This document shows positions 26,457 to 34,715 of a DNA stretch of 64,000 nucleotides, piece after piece; position 1 is the first letter of the stretch; the number at the start of each line of letters is the position of its first letter. Source of the stretch: Prado023 sp963706875 (GTDB taxonomy: Bacteria > Actinomycetota > Actinomycetes > S36-B12 > CAIYMF01); NCBI GenBank assembly GCA_963706875.1, contig CAVPNW010000023.1, positions 62,001-126,000 of the forward strand, in the 5' to 3' direction. The position numbers were made by a program, and so were the translations under genes. The notes beneath the pieces were generated by a model that searched no databases, was not told the DNA's origin, and saw only the letters and a list, made by a program, of their open reading frames with translations.

Positions 26457-26687
26457 ATGGTTGGCACTCTTGAGGTGGAGGTGGCGCTGAGCGCCGCTGA
26501 CCGGTGTGACCGGTGCGGGGCCCAGGCAATCGCCCGCGCGACCCTGTCCTCGGGAGCGCACCTGCTCTTCTGCGGTCATCACCTGAGGGCCCACGAGGCC
26601 AGCCTCCGGGAGGTCTCCGCCCGGATCGCGAAGACCTCCGGCGCGGTCCACCACCCCGGCAGCGGTGAGTTGAGCGCCGCTGAGTGA
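26457..26687 (+). CDS. DUF7455-type small zinc-ribbon-like protein
   Basis: 76 residues with two Cys/His motifs: DRCDRCGAQA (14-23) and LLFCGHHLRAH (37-47), a likely Cys4/Cys-His zinc site between two beta strands. This is the actinobacterial DUF7455 pattern; function unknown. ATG 26457 follows TAGGAGGGG. Its TGA overlaps the next gene's GTG by four bases, so it is translationally coupled with the DUF456 gene. Confidence 0.85.
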   Translation: MVGTLEVEVALSAADRCDRCGAQAIARATLSSGAHLLFCGHHLRAHEASLREVSARIAKTSGAVHHPGSGELSAAE

Positions 26688-27178
26688 ACGAGGTCCTCGT
26701 AGACCTCCTGGTTGTCGTGGCGCTGGTCATGGCTGCCGCGGGGATCATCGTGCCGGTGCTCCCGGGCACGTTCCTGGCACTGGGTGCCTTCCTCGCCTGG
26801 GCACTGGTCACTGGCGGGCCGGTCGCGTGGACGGCCTTCGGGGTCATCGCCGTGATCATCGCTGCGGGCCAGGTGCTGAAATACCTGCTGCCACACAAGT
26901 CGCTGACGTCCGCGGGAGTCCCGGGGCGGTCCATCCTGGTTGGCGGTGTGGCGGCGATCGTCGGATTCTTCGTCATCCCAGTGGTGGGGCTCATCGTCGG
27001 ATTCATCGGTGGCCTCTACGTCGCTGAGCACGTTCGGCTGCGGGACTGGACCCTGGCCAAGGAGTCGACCTGGGCGGCCATGAAGGCCACCGGGTTCTCG
27101 ATCCTCATCGAGCTTGGTGCCCTGATGTTCGCCGGCGCCGCGTGGGCCGCGGCCCTGGTTCTGCTGTCCCAGCAGTGA
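26684..27178 (+). CDS. DUF456-family membrane protein
   Basis: 164 residues, five hydrophobic segments, with the family's conserved early motif GIIVPVLPGTFL (about 20-31) and a glycine-rich central stretch VGLIVGFIGGLYVAE. A general small membrane protein family of unknown function. GTG 26684 overlaps the DUF7455 stop codon (GTGA). Confidence 0.85.
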   Translation: MNEVLVDLLVVVALVMAAAGIIVPVLPGTFLALGAFLAWALVTGGPVAWTAFGVIAVIIAAGQVLKYLLPHKSLTSAGVPGRSILVGGVAAIVGFFVIPVVGLIVGFIGGLYVAEHVRLRDWTLAKESTWAAMKATGFSILIELGALMFAGAAWAAALVLLSQQ

Positions 27179-27197
27179 CGGGAGGTAGGCTCCCGGC

Positions 27198-27704
27198 ATG
27201 GCCACGCCCGCCGACCAGCACGACACGCTCGTCCTGACGCACGACACGGTTGCCCTGGCCCGTCCCACGGCCCCCGTGCAGTTGCCGGTCACTGGCGCTG
27301 CGCGCACCGATGGGGCCACGGGATGGCAGCCGGTTGGGGCCACTGATCCACGGGCCGCCTGGGGACCCGCTGGCTGGGCCCGGACCCCGACGCACCCCGC
27401 ATCCGCGTGGAGCCAGGTCCCCCCGTTCATGCCTCCGACGGCGCCCCCGGTTCTGGTGATGCGCAACAACGCCGCGGTGATCGGAGCCACCCTCGGCTCG
27501 GTGTCCCTGTTCCTGTCGCTGCTTCCGTTGATCGGGATCGTTGCCTGGGTGCTTGCGCCCATCGGCCTGCTCAGCAGTGGGATCGGCCTGCTCGTGGGCG
27601 CCTCCCGCAAGGTGGGCCGCGTCGGTGCCCTGTGGGGGCTGCTCACATCGGGCGTCGCACTGCTGGTGTGCATGGCCTGGTTGGCTCTGGTCCTGGCCCT
27701 CTGA
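27198..27704 (+). CDS. DUF4190-like membrane protein with a proline-rich N-terminus
   Basis: 168 residues. A soluble Pro/Ala/Thr-rich part (1-90) precedes two hydrophobic segments at about 93-130 and 143-168 separated by a short basic loop GASRKVGRVGALWG, the pattern of DUF4190 proteins. Function unknown. TAGGCT (27186-27191) lies exactly 6 nt before ATG 27198; an upstream GGAGGTAGG could alternatively serve as a ribosome binding site. Confidence 0.75.
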   Translation: MATPADQHDTLVLTHDTVALARPTAPVQLPVTGAARTDGATGWQPVGATDPRAAWGPAGWARTPTHPASAWSQVPPFMPPTAPPVLVMRNNAAVIGATLGSVSLFLSLLPLIGIVAWVLAPIGLLSSGIGLLVGASRKVGRVGALWGLLTSGVALLVCMAWLALVLAL

Positions 27705-27710
27705 CGTCGG

Positions 27711-27729
27711 CCGGACCACCGCGGTCTGG
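27711..27729 (+). terminator. possible hairpin terminator after the DUF4190-like gene
   Basis: CCGGACC (27711-27717) can pair with GGTCTGG (27723-27729) with one G-U pair around a 5-nt loop, 7 bp after the stop codon. No T-tract follows, as is usual in high-GC actinobacteria. Confidence 0.35.
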
Positions 27730-27821
27730 GCGGATCAGGTGACGCGCGGCGCACACGTTGGGCTTGGGGTCCTCCCGGGGTTAGGCTGTGCACAGCGGGG
27801 GTGTGGGTCGTGGGAGGGGCA

Positions 27822-28589
27822 GTGTCAGCAGCCAGGCGGGTCGTCACGATCGGGGTCTGCGCCGCCCTGTTCACGGGAGCACTCGCGATTCCTGTGTCGG
27901 CCGATCAGGCCCTGCGCTCCGGGAACCCCGACATCGTCGCCCTGCAGGAGACGGCTGAGGATGTCCTGCGCACCACGGTCAAGGCCGCGCGCGCCCAGTA
28001 CAAGACGGAGATCACGGCTGCGCGGGTGCAGCGGGAGGCCGGCCTGGCTGCGCCGAGGGCAGAGCGCGTGGCGGCCCTGAAGCTGGCCGAGACGAAGGCT
28101 GAGCGGCGCCTGGCCCGACGGGCCTACGATCGCAGCGCGGCGCCCGTGCTGCGGGAGTACCGGACCGTGAAGCAGGCGTTGCAGGCCAAGCGCGACGCGG
28201 TGATCGACGAAGCCCTTGCCGTGTACCTCGAGGAGACCGGCAAACCGGAGATCGCTGAGGCGCTGAAGGCCTACCGGGCTGCGACCTCGATCGCCGGTGA
28301 CACCCTCGAGCTGGCCCTGAAGTCCGGCCGCGACACCCTGAAGACCGACACCGCGGACGAGCGTGCGCAGTTGGTGGCCGACCTCGAGGAGACCATCACC
28401 GAGTCGGAGCGCCTCGAGGCGTGGCTGGACTTCCAGGCCGCGTCTGCCAAGGATCGCCTGGCCTACGAGCGCTCGATCGCCAGTGCCCGGGCCACGTACG
28501 CCTCGGCGATGTCCGAGGCCCGCCGCGAGTTCAAGCTGGCCACCGACCTGTCGATCAAGAAGCTGCTCAAGCTCCCGTTCCGGATCTGA
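27822..28589 (+). CDS. secreted coiled-coil protein of unknown function
   Basis: 255 residues. A signal peptide ends near AIPVSA-DQ (about residue 28), and nearly all the rest is Ala/Glu/Arg/Lys-rich helix with heptad character, so an extended extracytoplasmic coiled coil is likely. No catalytic motif is seen. TAGGCT (27782-27787) is a probable -10; GTG 27822 was chosen since GGAGGGG precedes it, but GTG 27801 and 27810 are in frame. The last 23 nt overlap the 3' end of hrpA on the opposite strand. Confidence 0.65.
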   Translation: MSAARRVVTIGVCAALFTGALAIPVSADQALRSGNPDIVALQETAEDVLRTTVKAARAQYKTEITAARVQREAGLAAPRAERVAALKLAETKAERRLARRAYDRSAAPVLREYRTVKQALQAKRDAVIDEALAVYLEETGKPEIAEALKAYRAATSIAGDTLELALKSGRDTLKTDTADERAQLVADLEETITESERLEAWLDFQAASAKDRLAYERSIASARATYASAMSEARREFKLATDLSIKKLLKLPFRI

Positions 28590-31500
28590 CCCCGGCCACG
28601 AACTTCTCGATCCGCCGCTGCGAGACCGGGACCGCGGTTCGGATGTGCTGGGCGAACAGGCTCACCCGGTACTCATCGATCATCCGTCGGGCGGCGCGCG
28701 CCGTGTCCCCGCTGGCCATCGGATCCGCAACGGGCCACTGCGCCACGTTCGCAGCCATCAACCGCTCCCCCGCGCGGGCGGCTTCCAGACGGCGCGAGTC
28801 GGCCGCGGGATCGTCTGCCAGCTTCGACGTGCGCCAGGCGAGGGCCTGCAGGTAGCGGCGCAGGTCCGGCAGGCGATCGGCACCGATCCGCGAGACAGGG
28901 CGGGGTCCGACGAGGCGGTCCAGCTCGGAGCGGACGTCGGCCACTGAGTTCGCGATCACGGGCGAGGTGAGGGCATCGATGCCCCGCTGCGCATCCCAGG
29001 CCAGGCCCAGGGCCGTGACCACAGCGGCCAGGACACCCGCGTAGTGCCGGGGCAGCTCGAGGGTGATCCTGGACACGGTGGCCGCGAAGGTCCCCGCGTC
29101 GCGAACCGGTGGTCCCGCGAGCAGGGCGTCGATGCAGGCGTCAGCACAGTCGTCGAGGAGGGCCTGGGCCCCGCCGTGCGGGTAGCGGCCGAGGATCAGC
29201 CTCCCGGTCATGTCCAGCGACGCGTACCCTCGCGGGGCCGGGTTCGGGACAGCCAGGGCAACGAGCCTGCGAACCCCGCGCCGATGGGTCCTCTGCGCCT
29301 CACCGATGTCGGCGAGCACCACCAGGTCCACGGATGTGCCGCGGTCGACCAGCGCCGGGTATCCGGTGACCGCGATGCCGGAGACGGCCCGCTCGACGGT
29401 CTCGGGGATGGTTGCGAACGTCCAGGCGGTCGCCCCGGAGACCGTCACGTCGTCGGCGGCACGGGCAAGCATCGCCGCGCGGTCCGGTGCGTGGTGGCGC
29501 TGCAGCGCTCCAAGGTCACGTCCCTCACCCAGGACGTTCCCGGACTCGTCGACGACCCGGTAGCGCGGCAGCAGGTGCATCGGCACCCGGGCGAGATCCC
29601 AGTCGTCGGTGCGCACCCGGACGCCGGTCAGCCTGGTGACCGCGGCGGCCACGGCCTCCAGGATCGGTTGCTCGCCGAGCTCCGGTGCGTCGAGGACCGC
29701 CGGAACCAGGTTCGGTGCCGGGCCGACCTGGCGGCGGATCGTCTTGGCGGGGCTGCGCAGCAGCGCCGTGACGAGGTCCCCGCGCAGGCCGGGGGCGGCA
29801 CCTGGGACGTCGGCTGGATCCAGGTCGGGCAGCACTGCCAGCGGTACGTCCACGGTGACTCCGTCCGCGGCGTCCCCCGGCTCGAATGCGTACGACAGGT
29901 TCAGGGTCACCTCGGGCCCGGCGCTCCAGCGCAGCGGGAAGTCACCCTCGTCCGGAAGATCCTCGCCGGTCACCTGGATGTCGGCCTGCGTCAGCGTCAG
30001 CAGCTCCGGAGTCTGCCTCGACGCCTTCTTCCACCACGAGTCGAAGTGCCGCACGGAGGTGATGTCCGCGGGGATGCGCGCGTCGTAGAACGCGAACAGG
30101 CCCTCGTCGTCGATGACCAGACCGCGTCGGCGACTGCGCTCCTCGACCTCCTCGGCGGTCCGCAGCGCCGCGACGTTGGCGTGCCAGAAGCGGTGCCGCG
30201 TGGTCCACTCCCCCTCGACCAGCGCACCGCGGATGAACAGCTCGCGGCACAGCGCCGGGTCGATCCGGCCGTAGTCGACGGTCCGGCCGGTGACGATCGG
30301 GATCCCGTACAGGGTGACGCGTTCGACTGCGACAGTGGCGCCGCGCCTGGCCGACCAGTGCGGCTCGGAGTAGGTGCGGGAGACCAGGTGCGCGGCTGCC
30401 GCCTCGATCCAGTCGGGCTTCACGACTGCATTGCGCCGGGCGAACAGCCGCGAGGTCTCCACGAGCTCGGAGGACATCACCCACTCGGGGCTCTGCCTGG
30501 CCAGGGCCGAGCCCGGGAAGATCACGAACCGCGCCCCCCGCGCGCCCAGGTAGTCCCGACGCTGCGGGTCCCACATCCCCACCTGGGAGAGCATGCCGGT
30601 GAGCAGCGCCTGGTGGATGCCGTCGTGGTCGTCGCGTCCGTTGCTCCATGGCAGGCCCAGGCTCGAGAGGACCTCGCGGATCTGGCTGACCAGGTCCTGC
30701 CATTCGCGGATCCGCAGGTAGTTCAGGTACTGGTCCCTGCAGGCGCGGCGCAGGCCATTGGCAGACGTGCTGCTGCGCAGGGTTCGGATGTGGTCCCAGA
30801 GGTTGAGCAGGGTGGAGAAGTCCGAACGCTTGTCGACGAAGCGCGCGTGCGCGGCGTCGGCCCTGCCCTGCTCAGCCTCCGGTCGTTCCCGGGGGTCCTG
30901 GATGGTCAGCCCGGCAACGATCACCACGACCTCCCGGACGCAGCCGGCCTCGGCGGCGGCCAGCACCATCCGGCCCAGTCGCGGATCCAGTGGAAGGCGT
31001 GCCAGCTGCTTGCCCAAGGGGGTCAGGCGCGGAGGCCCGTCGCCCGGCTTCAGGGCACCCAGCTCGTGGAGCAGTGCGATGCCGTCGCGGATCTGCCGGG
31101 TGTCGGGCGGGTCGAGGAACGGGAAGCGCTCGATCTCGCCAAGGCGCAGGGCCGCCATCTGCAGGATCACCGAGGCCAGATTGGTGCGCAGGATCTCCGG
31201 GTCGGTGAAGGCTGGTCGCTCCAGGAAGTCCTGCTCGTCGTACAGGCGGATCGCGATCCCGTCGCGCACCCGTCCGCAGCGCCCGGCGCGCTGGTTGGCC
31301 GATGCCTGGGAGATCGGCTCGATCGGCAGGCGTTGCACCTTCAGGCGCTTGCTGTATCGCGAGATCCGGGCCGTCCCGGGGTCCACGACGTAGCGGATCC
31401 CCGGCACGGTGATGGACGTCTCGGCGACGTTCGTCGCGAGCACCACACGGCGGCCCCCGCCGGGCGCGAACACGCGGTGCTGCTCGGCCGAGCTCAGCCG

Positions 31501-32304
31501 GGCGTAGAGCGGCAGGACGTTCGTGGTCACGTCGAGCATGGGGCGCAGGGCGTCGGTGACGTCGTGGATCTCGCGCTGGCCGGAGAGGAAGACCAGGACG
31601 TCCCCGTCGCCTGAGGTCAGGCACTCCAGGACCGCGTCGCACACGGCATCGACGTCGTCGCTGGCCACATCCTCGGTCGGCCGGTAGCGGATCTCGACGG
31701 GGTAGGTGCGTCCGCTGACCTCGATGATCGGCGCGCCGCCGAAGTGCGCGGAGAACCGCTCGACGTCGATGGTGGCGCTGGTCACGATGACCCTCAGGTC
31801 GGGCCGGCGCGGTAGGAGACGCACCAGGTAGCCGAGCAGGAAGTCGATGTTGAGGCTTCGCTCGTGCGCCTCGTCGATGATGATCGTGTCGTAGCGGCGC
31901 AGGTCCCGGTCGCGCTGCAGCTCGGCGAGCAGGATGCCGTCGGTCATCACCTTGACCTTCGTGCCCCTCGCGGTGCGGTCGGTGAACCGCACCGCGAACC
32001 CCACCTCGGCGCCGAGCTCGACGCCGCACTCCTCGGCGATGCGGGCGGCCAGGGTCCGGGCAGCGATCCGCCGCGGCTGGGTGTGGCCGATCATCCCGTT
32101 CGTCGCACGTCCGGCGGCCAGCGCGATCTTGGGCAGCTGGGTCGTCTTGCCCGACCCGGTCTCGCCGGCGACGATCACCACCTGATGGTCGCGCAGGGCG
32201 CGCGTGATCTCCTCGACGTGCTCAGCGATGGGCAGCTGCTCGGGAACGGACAGGCGCATGGTGTGCCTAGGTTCCCACAGGGTGGGTGGCGCTTCCTCGG
32301 ACAC
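28567..32304 (-). CDS. hrpA: ATP-dependent RNA helicase HrpA
   Basis: 1245-residue DEAH-box helicase, the size of E. coli HrpA. Walker A GETGSGKTTQ (47-56), DEAH (144-147), SAT (about 173-177), GRTYPVEIRYRP, and motif VI QRAGRCGRVRDG, followed by HA2, OB-fold and the long DUF3418 C-terminal part. HrpA in E. coli resolves collided ribosomes and processes mRNA. GTG 32304 was taken; ATG 32259 (residue 16) is a reasonable alternative, and neither has a clear binding site. It overlaps the convergent secreted coiled-coil gene by 23 nt. Confidence 0.92.
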   Translation of the reverse strand: MSEEAPPTLWEPRHTMRLSVPEQLPIAEHVEEITRALRDHQVVIVAGETGSGKTTQLPKIALAAGRATNGMIGHTQPRRIAARTLAARIAEECGVELGAEVGFAVRFTDRTARGTKVKVMTDGILLAELQRDRDLRRYDTIIIDEAHERSLNIDFLLGYLVRLLPRRPDLRVIVTSATIDVERFSAHFGGAPIIEVSGRTYPVEIRYRPTEDVASDDVDAVCDAVLECLTSGDGDVLVFLSGQREIHDVTDALRPMLDVTTNVLPLYARLSSAEQHRVFAPGGGRRVVLATNVAETSITVPGIRYVVDPGTARISRYSKRLKVQRLPIEPISQASANQRAGRCGRVRDGIAIRLYDEQDFLERPAFTDPEILRTNLASVILQMAALRLGEIERFPFLDPPDTRQIRDGIALLHELGALKPGDGPPRLTPLGKQLARLPLDPRLGRMVLAAAEAGCVREVVVIVAGLTIQDPRERPEAEQGRADAAHARFVDKRSDFSTLLNLWDHIRTLRSSTSANGLRRACRDQYLNYLRIREWQDLVSQIREVLSSLGLPWSNGRDDHDGIHQALLTGMLSQVGMWDPQRRDYLGARGARFVIFPGSALARQSPEWVMSSELVETSRLFARRNAVVKPDWIEAAAAHLVSRTYSEPHWSARRGATVAVERVTLYGIPIVTGRTVDYGRIDPALCRELFIRGALVEGEWTTRHRFWHANVAALRTAEEVEERSRRRGLVIDDEGLFAFYDARIPADITSVRHFDSWWKKASRQTPELLTLTQADIQVTGEDLPDEGDFPLRWSAGPEVTLNLSYAFEPGDAADGVTVDVPLAVLPDLDPADVPGAAPGLRGDLVTALLRSPAKTIRRQVGPAPNLVPAVLDAPELGEQPILEAVAAAVTRLTGVRVRTDDWDLARVPMHLLPRYRVVDESGNVLGEGRDLGALQRHHAPDRAAMLARAADDVTVSGATAWTFATIPETVERAVSGIAVTGYPALVDRGTSVDLVVLADIGEAQRTHRRGVRRLVALAVPNPAPRGYASLDMTGRLILGRYPHGGAQALLDDCADACIDALLAGPPVRDAGTFAATVSRITLELPRHYAGVLAAVVTALGLAWDAQRGIDALTSPVIANSVADVRSELDRLVGPRPVSRIGADRLPDLRRYLQALAWRTSKLADDPAADSRRLEAARAGERLMAANVAQWPVADPMASGDTARAARRMIDEYRVSLFAQHIRTAVPVSQRRIEKFVAGVRSGTGA

Positions 32305-32433
32305 CGTGGCCCACGGATCAGGTCGCTCGAGCCTCCGCCGCGGCGGCGATGTCGGCGAGGTCCTCCTCCAGGGCCTCGCGGGTCTGGCCCACGAGAGGCG
32401 CCCGATGTTCGACGGGGCGCCCGGACCGGGCTG

Positions 32434-33876
32434 CTACCAGGACCGGTCCAGTGGTCGACCCTCCGCGTACCCAGCGGCCGACTGCACCCCCAGCAGTGCG
32501 CGCTCGTGGAAGCCGGCCATGGAGGTCGCCCCAGCGTAGGTGCACGCCGAACGAACACCCGATGTGATCGAGTCGAGCAGGTCCTCGACGCCGGGACGCA
32601 GCGGGTCGATGTACATCCGTGAGTGGGAGATCCCCTCCTCGAACATCGCCTTGCGCGCTCGGTCGAACGCCGACTCGTCGGTGGTCCGCCCACGCACAGC
32701 CCTGGCCGAGGCCATCCCGAAGCTGACCTTGTAGGCCTTGCCGGAGGGGTCGATCTGCAGGTCGCCGGGCGACTCGTAGGTTCCGGCGAACCAGGAGCCG
32801 ATCATGACAGCCCCGGCGCCGGCGGCCAGCGCGATCGCAACGTCGCGTGGGTGGCGCACACCTCCGTCGGCCCAGATCCAGCGGCCCTCCTTGCGGGCCG
32901 CCGTCGCGCAGTCAACGACTGCCGAGAGCTGGGGCCGCCCGACCCCGGTCTGCATCCGGGTGGTGCACATCGCGCCGGGTCCGACCCCGACCTTGACGAT
33001 GTCGGCGCCGGCCTCGATCAGGTCCAGGGTGCCCGCTGCGGTGACCACGTTGCCGGCCACGACGGGCACGTCGGGGGCGACGTGCCGCGCCCGGCGGACC
33101 GCGCCGAGGGCCTCGACCATCTTCTCCTGGTGGCCGTGCGCGGTGTCGACGACCAGGATGTCGACCCCCGCAGCGAGCAGGGCCTCCGCCCGACCGTGGA
33201 CGTCGCCGTTGACCCCGATCGCCGCACCCACGCGCAGCCGCCCCCGGGAGTCGACCGCGGGGGTGTAGACCGTGGCCCGCAGGGCGGCGGCGGAGGTCAG
33301 GAGCCCCACCATCGTTCCGTCGCCGCCGACGATCGGCGCGACCCTGCGCCTGGCGCCGTGCATCGCCTCGAAGGCCTCGCGCGGCTCGACCCCGTCCGGC
33401 AGGGTGAACACCTCCTCGCTCATGACGTCGGCCACGCTGCTGAAGCGGTCGGTGTCGACACAGTCGGACTCGGTCACGATGCCGACGGGCACACCGGCGC
33501 GTTCCACCACCGCAGCTCCGTGGGCGCGCTTGTGGATCAACGACAGCGCGGCACCGATCGTCTCGTCCGGGGACAGCCGGACCGGGGTGTCGTAGACCGT
33601 GTGCCGGGCCTTGACCCATGCCACGACATCGGCGACGACCTCCACAGGGATGTCCTGCGGGATGATCACGAGGCCGCCCCGTCGGGCCACGGTCTCAGCC
33701 ATGCGCCGACCGGCCACAGCCGTCATGTTGGCCACGACGATCGGGATGGTGGCCCCGGACCCGTCGGGGGCGCTGAGGTCGACGGCGAACCGGGAGGCGA
33801 CGGCGGAGCGGGTCGGCACCAGGAAGGCGTCGTCGTAGGTCAGGTCGTGGGCGGGCAGCTCGTGGAGGAAGCGCAT
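32434..33876 (-). CDS. guaB1: GuaB1-type GMP reductase (IMPDH-related, CBS domains)
   Basis: 480 residues of the IMPDH/GMPR barrel with the catalytic loop GVGPGAMCTTRMQTG and Cys304, and a two-CBS Bateman module at about 95-205. The mycobacterial homologue GuaB1 was shown to be a GMP reductase with a CBS domain, converting GMP to IMP for purine salvage, rather than an IMP dehydrogenase; that assignment is by family. ATG 33876 has TACCGT (33883-33888 on the complement) 6 nt upstream and no ribosome binding site. It stands alone, divergent from a small kinase gene. Confidence 0.88.
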   Translation of the reverse strand: MRFLHELPAHDLTYDDAFLVPTRSAVASRFAVDLSAPDGSGATIPIVVANMTAVAGRRMAETVARRGGLVIIPQDIPVEVVADVVAWVKARHTVYDTPVRLSPDETIGAALSLIHKRAHGAAVVERAGVPVGIVTESDCVDTDRFSSVADVMSEEVFTLPDGVEPREAFEAMHGARRRVAPIVGGDGTMVGLLTSAAALRATVYTPAVDSRGRLRVGAAIGVNGDVHGRAEALLAAGVDILVVDTAHGHQEKMVEALGAVRRARHVAPDVPVVAGNVVTAAGTLDLIEAGADIVKVGVGPGAMCTTRMQTGVGRPQLSAVVDCATAARKEGRWIWADGGVRHPRDVAIALAAGAGAVMIGSWFAGTYESPGDLQIDPSGKAYKVSFGMASARAVRGRTTDESAFDRARKAMFEEGISHSRMYIDPLRPGVEDLLDSITSGVRSACTYAGATSMAGFHERALLGVQSAAGYAEGRPLDRSW

Positions 33877-33934
33877 GCCGCCACGGTATCCCGGGCGGGG
33901 CCGGCTACGAGCGCCTCCTGCGTAGGCTCAGCTC

Positions 33935-34501
33935 GTGCGCCGCGTCGTGATCGTTGGCAACTCCGGGTCGGGCAAGACGACCCTTGCCGACACTGTGGCC
34001 GAACTGTTGGGCGTCCCGCACGTCGAGCTCGACGCGCACTACCACCAAGCCGGGTGGACTCCCCTGCCGGAGCAGGACTTCGCGGATGCTGTCCGGTCCG
34101 CCCTTGACGGTGCCGATGCGACGTCCGGCGGGTGGGTGGTGTGTGGCAACTACCGGTCGGTCCGGACGCAGATCTGGGCCCGGGCTGACACGATCGTCTG
34201 GTTGGACCTGCCGCGCCCAGTCGTGATGTGGCGGGTGACCAGCCGCTCGTTCGGCCGGGTGGTGCGGCGCACGGAGCTGTGGAACGGCAACCGGGAGTCC
34301 CCGGCGAACCTGCTGGCCCTGCACGACCCCGAGCGCAGCGTGATCCGCTGGGCGTGGGACGGCGTGGAGCGCTACCGTCGCCTCTACGTCCCAGCGATGG
34401 CCGGCACCACATGGGCGGACCTGCGCTGGTACCGACTGCGGTCGCCGGCCGCGGTGGCCGTGTGGCTCGAGGAGACCACGCCTCGATCACCTTGGCGATG
34501 A
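33935..34501 (+). CDS. small P-loop kinase of the FlaR/adenylate-kinase-like group
   Basis: 188 residues. Walker A GNSGSGKTT at 8-16, a LDAHYHQAGW segment (about 32-41) and a lid-like NGNRES region are typical of proteins annotated as topology-modulation FlaR or adenylate-kinase-related P-loop proteins; the phosphoryl acceptor is unknown. TAGGCT (33923-33928) lies 6 nt before the GTG, the leaderless pattern. It is divergent from guaB1 with only 58 nt between the start codons. Confidence 0.75.
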   Translation: MRRVVIVGNSGSGKTTLADTVAELLGVPHVELDAHYHQAGWTPLPEQDFADAVRSALDGADATSGGWVVCGNYRSVRTQIWARADTIVWLDLPRPVVMWRVTSRSFGRVVRRTELWNGNRESPANLLALHDPERSVIRWAWDGVERYRRLYVPAMAGTTWADLRWYRLRSPAAVAVWLEETTPRSPWR

Positions 34502-34715
34502 TCCGTGCGTCACGACACCGGGATCTGCCTCGCCTCGCAGGGACAGCCTCTCGGATCAGGGTGGACCGAACGGCGGGTGCCGAGATCGACGGGCCGACTG
34601 AGGATGTCGGCACATCGTCGATACCCACCGAGCCCAGCAACGCGCTCCCCCACCCGTTCGGCTCAACCCCGCCCCCACGGATGCCGACCATCACCCCAGG
34701 AGAAGGGGGCGCACC

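Noticed and set aside
32318..32392. A 24-residue Glu/Ala-rich frame between hrpA and guaB1 (minus strand).
   Set aside because: Too short to judge and without a start signal, though its composition is protein-like.
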